The notes below the pieces were generated by a model, which saw only the letters and a list, made by a program, of their open reading frames with translations, ran no database searches and was not told where the DNA came from. Below, piece by piece: positions 1 to 6,700 of a stretch of 9,733 bases of DNA. Within the stretch, counting starts at the first letter, position 1, and each line of letters begins with the position of its first letter. The stretch spans positions 1 to 9,733 of the forward strand of contig CAWUIO010000174.1 of assembly GCA_963922455.1 (NCBI GenBank). Direction: 5' to 3'. The stretch is from CAWUIO01 sp963922455. GTDB taxonomy: Bacteria; Bacteroidota; Bacteroidia; Cytophagales; Microscillaceae. Position numbers and translations under genes: made by a program.

Positions 1-103
1 CGCTGGCTGCGCGTAAGCCGGCTCGGGGCTTGCCCGACGGCCCGACCCGCCCTGGCAGGAAGGAACTCGGGGGCACGGAATCTCTCTGGCGGGGATGCCC
101 CTA
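1..103 (-). repeat. Stop-proximal G/C-rich repeat element, copy 1 (cut by the window edge)
   Basis: Read on the minus strand, this element starts at the hisIE stop codon (box A at 103-89, TAGGGGCATCCCCGC). It continues to box B at 50-36 (GCGGGTCGGGCCGTC) and then to box C at 19-6 (GGCTTACGCGCAGC). Copy 2 at 3506-3610 has the same boxes: A and B each match at 14 of 15 bases, and both copies have exactly 53 nt from the start of A to the start of B. The sequence between the boxes is not conserved. Box A can pair with the start of box B (CCCGCC with GGCGGG). Box A can also fold locally as GGGG-CAT-CCCC. From memory, CGGGTCGGGC-type intergenic elements are common in Bacteroidota, but I could not check this. 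The left part lies beyond the window. Confidence 0.6.
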
Positions 104-718
104 TTTTTTCTCAGGTTTTTCCTCTTTGGGGCGGTGCCTTTGTTCCAAAACCGAAACAATATCGCCAAAGCGGAAGCCCTTGGCCGAAAGTAACACCAGG
201 AAGTGGTACATCAGGTCGGCGGCTTCGTTTTTAAAGAGATCGGCATCCTCATCTTTGGCCTCAATGATTAGTTCTACCGCCTCTTCGCCTACTTTTTGAG
301 CAATTTTATTGATGCCTTTTTTGAATAGGCTGCTGGTGTAGGAGCCTTCCTTAGGGTTTTGGCGATAGTCATGGATAAGCTTCTCGAGCGTATCCATAAA
401 GTTACCTTCATTGACCTCGTCAAAACAGGTATCACTTCCTTTATGGCAAACCGGCCCCCGGGGGATTGCCCGGATTAAAAGGGTATCGGCATCGCAATCT
501 TGACGAATCTCTACTACATCCAGGAAGTTGCCCGACGTTTCGCCCTTGGTCCAAAGGGATTGTTGGGAACGGCTGTAAAAAGTCACCTTGTTTTCGGCCA
601 AGGTTTTTTGGTAAGCCTCCTCATTCATAAAACCCAACATGAGCACTTGTCGGGTATGATAATCCTGCACGATGGCTGGGATGAGGCCTTGAAATTTATC
701 AAAGTTTAGATTTTTCAT
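101..718 (-). CDS. hisIE: HisIE: phosphoribosyl-AMP cyclohydrolase / phosphoribosyl-ATP pyrophosphohydrolase
   Basis: This cytoplasmic bifunctional enzyme performs the second and third steps of histidine synthesis: PR-ATP to PR-AMP (HisE part), then opening of the adenine ring to give ProFAR (HisI part). The HisI domain spans about residues 1-103. It contains FYSRSQQSLWTKGETSGN (47-64), the metal-binding DCDAD (D74, C75, D76, D78), and the later cysteines C91 and C98, which match the known zinc and magnesium ligands. The HisE domain spans about 106-195 and has the MazG-like helices with EEAVEL (E145, E146, E149) and NEAADL (E165, D168). The length of 205 residues is normal for the fused form. 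It lies 24 bp downstream of hisF on the same strand, so the two are probably co-transcribed. The ATG at 718 has no clear Shine-Dalgarno sequence, as is usual in Bacteroidota. No key residue is missing. Confidence 0.97.
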   Translation of the reverse strand: MKNLNFDKFQGLIPAIVQDYHTRQVLMLGFMNEEAYQKTLAENKVTFYSRSQQSLWTKGETSGNFLDVVEIRQDCDADTLLIRAIPRGPVCHKGSDTCFDEVNEGNFMDTLEKLIHDYRQNPKEGSYTSSLFKKGINKIAQKVGEEAVELIIEAKDEDADLFKNEAADLMYHFLVLLSAKGFRFGDIVSVLEQRHRPKEEKPEKK

Positions 719-742
719 ACATTCTATGAGATTGAGCCCTGC

Positions 743-1501
743 TTAGTCGAGTCGCATGGCTATCCCCTCCTGGTGAAGGAATTGTTTGAGTTCGGGTATT
801 TGGATTTCTTTAAAGTGGAAGACACTAGCGGCCAGGGCGGCATCGGCTTTACCAGCCTGAAATACCTCACTGAAATGCTCGCGCGTCCCGGCTCCGCCTG
901 AGGCAATGATGGGAATGCGCAGGGCCTCCGATAAATGAGCCGTAAGGGCATTGGCGAAGCCTTGTTTGGTACCATCGTGTGCCATAGATGTCAGTAACAA
1001 CTCTCCGGCACCTCTTTCTTGGACTTCGTGGGCCCAAGACATTGTTTTCAGCTCGGTGGCGGTACGGCCTCCCCGTACAAAAACCGTCCATTCTTCTTCT
1101 AAGACATTTGTATCGATGGCTACCACAATGCATTGGTCGCCAAATTCTAGGGCCAGTCGGTCAATGAGTTCTGGCTCACGTACGGCCGCAGAATTGATCG
1201 AGATTTTATCGGCTCCCGAATCCAGCATCAGGCCTACATCTTCTACGCTGGATATTCCTCCTCCCACCGTAAAAGGGATATTCACCTCTCGAGCCACCCG
1301 TTTTACCAATTCGGCCAGGGTCTTGCGCTTCTCCACGGTGGCGGTAATGTCCAGGAATACGAGTTCGTCGGCCCCTTGTCCGGCATACAAGGCGGCCAGC
1401 TCAACGGGGTCGCCTGCATCGCGTAGGTTGATAAAGTGTACCCCTTTGACCGTGCGGCCATCTTTAATGTCCAGACAGGGAATAATTCTTTTGGTTAACA
1501 T
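743..1501 (-). CDS. hisF: HisF: imidazole glycerol phosphate synthase, cyclase subunit
   Basis: HisF is the (beta/alpha)8-barrel cyclase that combines ammonia from the glutaminase HisH with PRFAR to give imidazole glycerol phosphate and AICAR. The 252-residue length is standard. The start KRIIPCLDIKDGR places the catalytic acid at D11, and IVVAID places the second at D130. The phosphate-binding loops are visible as TVGGGI (78-83) and IIASGGAGT (198-206), followed by the conserved AALAASVFHF. Position 174 is alanine in SMAHDGT, where many homologues have Asp; D176 is kept. hisF is the first gene of its short operon here, because lpxB diverges from it 155 bp away. HisH, HisA and the remaining his genes must therefore lie elsewhere or to the left beyond hisIE. 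Confidence 0.97.
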   Translation of the reverse strand: MLTKRIIPCLDIKDGRTVKGVHFINLRDAGDPVELAALYAGQGADELVFLDITATVEKRKTLAELVKRVAREVNIPFTVGGGISSVEDVGLMLDSGADKISINSAAVREPELIDRLALEFGDQCIVVAIDTNVLEEEWTVFVRGGRTATELKTMSWAHEVQERGAGELLLTSMAHDGTKQGFANALTAHLSEALRIPIIASGGAGTREHFSEVFQAGKADAALAASVFHFKEIQIPELKQFLHQEGIAMRLD

Positions 1502-1518
1502 AGCAAATTTCTAAATGG

Positions 1519-1526
1519 CAAAAGTA
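1519..1526 (-). promoter_or_regulatory. Possible -7 box for hisF-hisIE
   Basis: On the minus strand the sequence is TACTTTTG, an exact fit to the Bacteroidota -7 pattern TAnnTTTG, ending 17 nt before the hisF ATG. I see no TTG-type -33 box at the usual spacing upstream, so this is a weak call. The rest of the 155-bp divergent spacer (1502-1656) shows only an 8-bp palindrome, GGCTAGCC at 1550-1557. On the plus strand, TAATTTTA at 1625-1632 is a poor candidate for lpxB. Confidence 0.3.
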
Positions 1527-1656
1527 AGAAGAAATACCGAGATCCCGGAGGCTAGCCTACTCTCCCCTTCTTGTTAAACTGCAGATTGCTTTAAAATATC
1601 CCTTCCAAATTGGCAAAATCCCCTTAATTTTACCCGGTAATTATGCTCCTTAAGCC

Positions 1657-2784
1657 ATGAAATATTATTTGATTGCCGGAGAACGCTCCGGAGATTTACA
1701 CGCTTCCAATTTGATCAAAGCTATCCAAGAAAAAGACACCTCGGCTGAGTTTCGTTTTTGGGGAGGCGACTACATGGCCCAAACCGGAGGCACCTTGGTG
1801 AAGCACTATCGCGAAACGGCCTTTATGGGGATTTGGGAGGTGATTCGTAACCTACATAAGGTTTCTGCTTTCTTGAAAGAATGTGAGGCCGATATTCTGG
1901 CTTATCAGCCCGATGTGGTGATATTGGTAGATTATTCGGGTTTTAATATGCGCATTGCCAAAGCCCTGCACAAAAAAGCCCCCGACTTGCCCCGTTATTA
2001 TTATATCTCACCCAAATTATGGGCTTGGAATACGGGCCGGGCCAAAAAGGTCAAGCGCCTCATTGACCGCATGTTTGTCATTTTTCCTTTTGAAGTAGAT
2101 TTTTACCAGCAGTTTGACTACCCGGTCGACTATGTGGGCAACCCCCTGCTGGACTCCATTGCCCAATTTGTGCCCAATCCTGATTTCCGGGAGAAACATA
2201 AGCTGGGAAATGAGCCTTTAATCGCCCTACTTCCCGGGAGTCGGCATCAGGAAGTACAACATATGCTTACCGTGATGTTGAGTATCCGTCAAAACTTTCC
2301 AAACTACCGATTTGTCATAGCCGGGGTATCCAATCTCCAAGCCGAAAGCTATCAAGCCTTTACGCAAATGGAAGGTGTGGAATTGGTCACAGACGAAACC
2401 TATGACTTGCTCAGCCAGTCCGAAGCGGCCTTGGTAACCTCCGGTACCGCGACCCTGGAAACCGCCCTTTTCAATATCCCGCAGGTGGTGGTTTACCGCA
2501 CCAGCCTGCTTACCTTTTGGGTGGGTAAAATCCTAATCAAGGTACCCTATCTGTCCTTGGTAAACCTGATTGGGCAAAAAGAAGTAGTCAAAGAGCTTAT
2601 ACAAAAAGAACTAAACCCCACAAATTTGTCGGAAGAATTACTGGCCGTGACGGAGGGGGGAGCTAAACGGGCCCAGGTCTTGGCCGATTATGCTCATATT
2701 CGGGAGAAAATGGGAGAGGCTGGGGCATCCCAACGGGCCGGCTTGTTGATGGTGCAATATTTGAACGGGGACAAGGCCCCATAA
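1657..2784 (+). CDS. lpxB: LpxB: lipid-A-disaccharide synthase (GT19)
   Basis: LpxB is a peripheral inner-membrane glycosyltransferase. It joins UDP-2,3-diacylglucosamine and lipid X into the tetra-acyl disaccharide of lipid A. Family motifs appear in order: AGERSGDLHASNL (7-19), VDYSGFN (91-97, in the position of the GIDxPDFN stretch that carries the catalytic Asp), YYISPKLWAWNTGRAKKVKRLID (115-137), YVGNPLLD (159-166), LLPGSRHQEV (191-200), SGTATLETAL (262-271) and VNLIGQKEVVKELIQ (302-316). Asn replaces His in the usual VGHP; from memory this is the normal Bacteroidota variant. The 375-residue length is typical. The start MKYYLIAGE fits homologues with no extension. It converges with the PspB-like gene, leaving 21 bp between stop codons and no obvious terminator there. 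Confidence 0.96.
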   Translation: MKYYLIAGERSGDLHASNLIKAIQEKDTSAEFRFWGGDYMAQTGGTLVKHYRETAFMGIWEVIRNLHKVSAFLKECEADILAYQPDVVILVDYSGFNMRIAKALHKKAPDLPRYYYISPKLWAWNTGRAKKVKRLIDRMFVIFPFEVDFYQQFDYPVDYVGNPLLDSIAQFVPNPDFREKHKLGNEPLIALLPGSRHQEVQHMLTVMLSIRQNFPNYRFVIAGVSNLQAESYQAFTQMEGVELVTDETYDLLSQSEAALVTSGTATLETALFNIPQVVVYRTSLLTFWVGKILIKVPYLSLVNLIGQKEVVKELIQKELNPTNLSEELLAVTEGGAKRAQVLADYAHIREKMGEAGASQRAGLLMVQYLNGDKAP

Positions 2785-2805
2785 GACCCGCCTGTTTTAC
2801 CTGAT

Positions 2806-3072
2806 TTACTTTCCTTCTTTTAGCAATTTTTCGTCGCTTTCTAAACTCGTCACAATCGATTCCAATGCCTTAACCCGCTCTTCCAATTCTTCATTTTTTT
2901 GAAGGGTCTTCTTAAGTAATTGGATGTCTTCCCGGCTCAAGCTCTTCCCTTTTTCCAATTTTAGTTTTTGGAGGGATAGGTAAAAATCACTCAAAATCCA
3001 GGTAAGGGGTACCGAGAAAACTACCAACATCACCATCACTCCGGTGGGGATATGTAATCCAAAGATATCCAT
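2806..3072 (-). CDS. Small single-helix membrane protein with coiled coil, PspB-like
   Basis: This 88-residue protein has a short N-terminus and one hydrophobic helix at about residues 8-30 (IPTGVMVMLVVFSVPLTWI). A charged, Lys- and Glu-rich cytoplasmic tail follows, which is likely coiled-coil from about 48 to 86 (LLKKTLQKNEELEERVKALE). The layout and the ERVKALESIV segment resemble the RIQALESIL segment of PspB, the inner-membrane regulator of the phage-shock envelope-stress response. PspB is about 74 residues, so this protein is slightly longer. No pspA or pspC lies in the window, so the function is open. It stands alone, is transcribed toward lpxB, and has a good promoter candidate just upstream. 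It could equally be an unrelated anchored coiled-coil protein. Confidence 0.72.
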   Translation of the reverse strand: MDIFGLHIPTGVMVMLVVFSVPLTWILSDFYLSLQKLKLEKGKSLSREDIQLLKKTLQKNEELEERVKALESIVTSLESDEKLLKEGK

Positions 3073-3095
3073 AGGGTATAGGTTAGCGTTTTAAT

Positions 3096-3126
3096 TAAAT
3101 ATACTTCATTTCCCCCTTCTTTGCAA
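3096..3126 (-). promoter_or_regulatory. Bacteroidota-type promoter of the PspB-like gene
   Basis: On the minus strand a TTG (3126-3124) is followed after exactly 20 nt by TATATTTA (3103-3096). The -7 box matches TAnnTTTG at every position except the last. The spacing agrees with the known TTG / TAnnTTTG promoter pattern of this phylum. The predicted transcription start is about 15-20 nt upstream of the ATG at 3072. I see no equally good promoter on the plus strand for the gene at 3221. That gene's leader ends in an A-rich stretch (about 3201-3220), which often replaces a Shine-Dalgarno sequence in this phylum. Confidence 0.5.
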
Positions 3127-3220
3127 TTTAAGGGCATTTCCTCCCATAAAAAGTCAAAATTCAGAAGAAGACTGTAATGCTTTACTTATAGGTACGACCA
3201 ATAAAGAAAAAATTACAATA

Positions 3221-3499
3221 ATGAGCAGTTTTTCTATCCGCAAAATATTTCGTTTTGGTCAAGCCTGTCCCCAATCTTCCCTCCATGCTTTGAGTGTAGA
3301 GCAGTTGAAACGTCGTAAAAAATCCAATGATGCCGTAGTACTCAGTTTGGGGATTGTGTACGCTTCCTTGATTGGTTTTTCTTGGTTTTCGAATAGTGGC
3401 GAAACCATCTGGCTTTACCTGATCCTTTTTTCTTCAACGTACATCACTTTTCATGAAGAAAATTTGAAGATCAACCAGATTATCCGAGGAAAAGAATAA
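3221..3499 (+). CDS. Hypothetical small protein with two membrane helices
   Basis: I do not recognise this 92-residue protein. It has a basic N-terminal part (IRKIFRF) and a cluster KRRKK at 30-34. These are followed by two hydrophobic segments at about 37-56 (DAVVLSLGIVYASLIGFSWF) and 62-78 (TIWLYLILFSSTYITF). A short polar loop (SNSGE) joins them, and the tail is charged (HEENLKINQIIRGKE). By the positive-inside rule both ends should be cytoplasmic, forming a hairpin in the inner membrane. The one cysteine, in QACPQS near residue 16, sits too deep without a signal peptide to suggest a lipoprotein. It is transcribed divergently from the PspB-like gene with a 148-bp spacer, and the repeat element starts 6 nt after its stop. 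Codon use and the A-rich leader support a real gene. Confidence 0.65.
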   Translation: MSSFSIRKIFRFGQACPQSSLHALSVEQLKRRKKSNDAVVLSLGIVYASLIGFSWFSNSGETIWLYLILFSSTYITFHEENLKINQIIRGKE

Positions 3500-3505
3500 A
3501 ACTCC

Positions 3506-3610
3506 TAGGGGCTTCCCCGCGTCATACACATCCTGAGCGGACATCCCCTCCCTGGCACGCGGGTCGGGCTGTCACTACTCGCTGCCTCTCCCCACAAGGC
3601 CTACACGAGC
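3506..3610 (+). repeat. Stop-proximal G/C-rich repeat element, copy 2
   Basis: Box A is TAGGGGCTTCCCCGC (3506-3520), box B is GCGGGTCGGGCTGTC (3559-3573) and box C is GGCCTACACGAGC (3598-3610). Copy 1 at 1-103, read on the minus strand, shows the same order and the same 53-nt spacing from A to B. Box C is 8 nt farther away here. CCCGCG (3516-3521) can pair with CGCGGG (3558-3563). In copy 1 the innermost pair is C-G instead of G-C, a compensatory change. The element begins 6 nt after the stop codon of the small membrane-protein gene and has the same orientation as that gene, just as copy 1 follows hisIE. It may be a REP/MITE-like intergenic repeat or a structured 3' RNA tail. Confidence 0.62.
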
Positions 3611-3628
3611 TCAAACAGGCCGTTCCAT

Positions 3629-3664
3629 CCCTAAGCCAAGAAGAAGTAAACCATGGGCTAAGGG
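3629..3664 (+). other. Imperfect inverted repeat (hairpin) at the end of the repeat region
   Basis: CCCTAAGCC (3629-3637) pairs with GGCTAAGGG (3656-3664) at eight of nine positions, with one A-A mismatch and an 18-nt loop. No T-run follows on either strand, so it is not a canonical terminator. It may mark the right end of the repeat element. The next 40 nt (3665-3704) show nothing I can identify. Confidence 0.4.
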
Positions 3665-3705
3665 AAAATTCAAACCATATAACGTTCCTCTCAGGGGAAG
3701 AATAA

Positions 3706-3736
3706 AAAAAGCCCGGGGCGAAGTCCCGGGCTTTTT
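3706..3736 (-). terminator. Bidirectional intrinsic terminator
   Basis: GCCCGGG (3711-3717) pairs perfectly with CCCGGGC (3725-3731) around a 7-nt loop. The stem is extended by AAAAA (3706-3710) against TTTTT (3732-3736). On the minus strand the stem is followed by a seven-T run (3710-3704), ideally placed 22 nt after the stop of the giant secreted-protein gene. On the plus strand it ends in five Ts and would also stop transcription arriving from 3221-3499. It thus separates the two converging units. Confidence 0.92.
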
Positions 3737-3758
3737 GGTTTCAATCTCGCTTTCTTAC

Positions 3759-6700
3759 TTATTCCACACGGATGCGGATGGTGCGGATGTAAGCATCTCG
3801 CTGGATTTTGAGAACGTACATGCCTCTTTTGAGTGCTCTAAAGTCTAAGGTATGCTTTCCTTCTTTGAGAGAGTAGTTCCCTACCCGTTCTCCTTGGGCC
3901 GAGAATACCTCTACTAAATAGGTAGCCTCTATCTCTTCTGCTCCGCTCAGGCTCAAGACAGCCTCACCCCGTACGGGGTTAGGATAAATCAGGGAGCTAA
4001 ATAACTCCTCTTCGTCCGTCTCGGCACTTGTTTCGGCTGCCATTTGCTGGCTGCTAATGCCTCCGGCCAGTACATTGTTGGTACAGTTAGAAGCCTGCGG
4101 GCCTACACCACTTGGGGTATCCCCATCTTTGGTGATATAAAATTTATCCAGACGGGTACCGTCTTCCCGATAAGCTACATATAAGGTATGGCTGCCTGCG
4201 GCCAGGTTAAATACCGTAGTTGCATTCCCGTTGGCATCATCATGTACATCGTCCCAAACCCAAGCACTTCCTTGAGGTAGTTCTCTCCAATTATTCCAAG
4301 AGCCATTGTCCATCCGGATGAAGAAAGAATCATCCGATATAGATGGAGCAATCACTCGGCCCCAAACTACGTAAGCCCCGGCTTCGGCAACTTCAAAATC
4401 ATAGCTCAGCCAACCTTCAGGATTAGTGTTTGGTGTAGTAGCCGTAGTAGTAAAACCTTGGCTAATTTCCATATACTGTCCATTTGATGCATTTACATCA
4501 TCCAAGGTTTGCCACCATCCCCCAGGGATTGTTGCACATTCAGCTTCCAAGGTAACGGGTCCGGTAGGAATGGTATTGGTCTCCTTGGGATACAGATACT
4601 GTACAGGAATAATCTCCTTGGCCGTGCTTGGGCTAGACCAACGCAGTTGGGCTACCGCTCCTCCTCCATTTTCGTAGTATTCCATTCGGACGGATACTCT
4701 CTGCCCGGCCTGTAAAGTATATACATTGGATACTTCGGTAGGGGCTTGATTTACCCATCGGTCAATGATCAACTGATTATCAATCCACAGGCGAACCCCA
4801 TCATCGGTGCGGGTGTAGAAGGTGTAGGTTTCATCAAACACCCCTTCAATCTCGCCTTCCCAACGTACCGAATAGGTATCGTTGCCAATCGATGGATCAG
4901 GTGAACCGTTCCCCCACTCAAAGTCAATGGTTGGATCAATCCGCGTCAGGACTTCGGCGGTAAGATCAATATTATTGTAATAGGTACCCGTCAGGCCGGT
5001 TCCCGTTCCAGATACCCCGCCAGCATCACAAACCCCATTCCCGTCTTCGTCTTCAAACAAGGTAACGTTGCGGAAGTAGCTAGTACCAGAAGGGTTAGAT
5101 CTATCGTCATCGCTCACAAACGTAATCCGATCAAAGGTACCTGATAAGAATTGGCCTACAGGTATAGAATAGCTTACCCAGGAACCATCTCCCGGATAAG
5201 GGGTGATGTTGGTAGTAATACCCCAATCCTGGGTTCCATATAGCTGGAATGTAAGGTCAGTACTAATCGAGTTATCATTATCCAGTCCGATACCATGTAC
5301 CTCCCCTTGACTAGTGCTTCTAAACTCCAAGGTTAAGACTGTATTGGTAGTAACCGTATAATTCTGAGAAGTTGACTTCCAGGCATTGTTCGCTAAAAAT
5401 ATACTGGCACCATTATCTTGAACTTCAAATGTTCCTCGGTCTTGTGTACCACCGTGAGAATCAATAGTAATGGCGTTAAAGTCCAAGGTTGGGCAAGTCT
5501 CGCCACCACCTCCTGTGCTACAATCTCCATCATTATCCGCATCTTCAAATATTTTGAAGTCTTTGAAGGAGGAGTTGGCATCACTGCGGCCAAGGGCTGT
5601 AAAGACAATGTATTTGTAATTTCCGCTCAAGTATTGTCCTACCGGAATCGTGTAAGTCTTGTACTGTCCATCTCCGGGATAATCCTTAAAGTCTTGGATT
5701 ATAGAGGCATCACTATCTGTTCCAAAAACTTGGATATATTCTACGACACCCTCTTGATCAATCAAGAGATCCTTGGCAAAACCAACCGAGTGTTGGGTAC
5801 CTTGGATGTCACTCTTAAAATCAAATTTGATTTTGGTATCGGGGGTAATTCGGGCGGCCAGGTTAATCGCTTTGGCTCCTTCGCCCCCAACTTGAAGTTC
5901 AGCTCCATCGTTGGAAATGCTAGACGTTCCGGCATCATTGGCCACGTAGAAAGGAGAAACTGTCACCGTATTAAAATTAACCGTACGACAGGCATTGATG
6001 GGTGAGTTAATCACGCCTTCCGGCTTAGGACGAATGTTGGATATGTACACCGACTCATCGTTAAAGTCCCCATTACCTACATTCCCGGCATCATAATAAG
6101 CGATGTAGTCATTTGGAATCAGGTTACCAAAGCGATCGTAAGCTTGTAAGAGTTTTACCTTTTGGTTACCGGAATTATTGATTCCTGTATTCTGTCCGGC
6201 CAACTGGATGCGGAAAGGCTGGCTTACGTTCCCGGAATAACCGGCAACTTGTCCTGGATTATCCCGATCTTCTGGAAATACCATCTGGCTTTGCACTTCT
6301 CCATTCACATCCCGAGCGTAGCGGTAGGAAAATCCATCGGCCGTCTGACCACTTGAGTTTAACAAGCGGAAGGTTGGGCTACCGGGACTCTGGTTGGACA
6401 TCATATTGATCATAGAAACTGGCTTGCTAGGATCAGCTTGTTCCCAGTATTCCGAGCTTACAATATCTCCGGTTTCCCCACGAGTTTGATTCACTATATC
6501 GGAGGCAGTCAAATAGGGGGTTGGAATCGGGCGGGGCACATTGGTTTGGAAACCAAATACTTCATTAATTCGGAACGGGCTAGACTCGTTCCCCCCTTCG
6601 GTTTCTAAACGGAAGTTCCCGGCCACAATGGCTGTGGTGGTTCCTCCATTATATTCAATATCTAAGGTATCAAAGAAGTTTCGAGCGTCCCCTCCGTTTT

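Noticed and set aside
91..101. GGGGATGCCCC as a terminator behind hisIE
   Set aside because: The stem is only four pairs and no T-run follows on the minus strand; the same sequence is explained as box A of the repeat element.
987..989. Alanine at HisF position 174 (SMAHDGT) as a sign of an inactive enzyme
   Set aside because: The catalytic D11 and D130 and also D176 are present, and from memory this position varies among HisF proteins (Asn in the enterobacterial form).
951..1514. A 187-codon open frame on the plus strand opposite hisF
   Set aside because: It lies wholly antisense to a well-conserved hisF and its translation is low-complexity Ser/Thr/Pro/Arg-rich with no recognisable motif; it is a shadow of the real frame.
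2785..2805. Shared terminator between lpxB and the PspB-like gene
   Set aside because: The 21-bp gap contains no inverted repeat followed by a T-run on either strand.
3506..3664. CRISPR array or insertion-sequence end
   Set aside because: There are no regularly spaced identical repeats, no transposase frame, and no target-site duplication that I can see around the element.
5418..6005. A 195-codon open frame on the plus strand inside the giant gene
   Set aside because: It is antisense to the tandem binding modules, which show clear protein-level conservation between copies; no independent signal for translation is visible.
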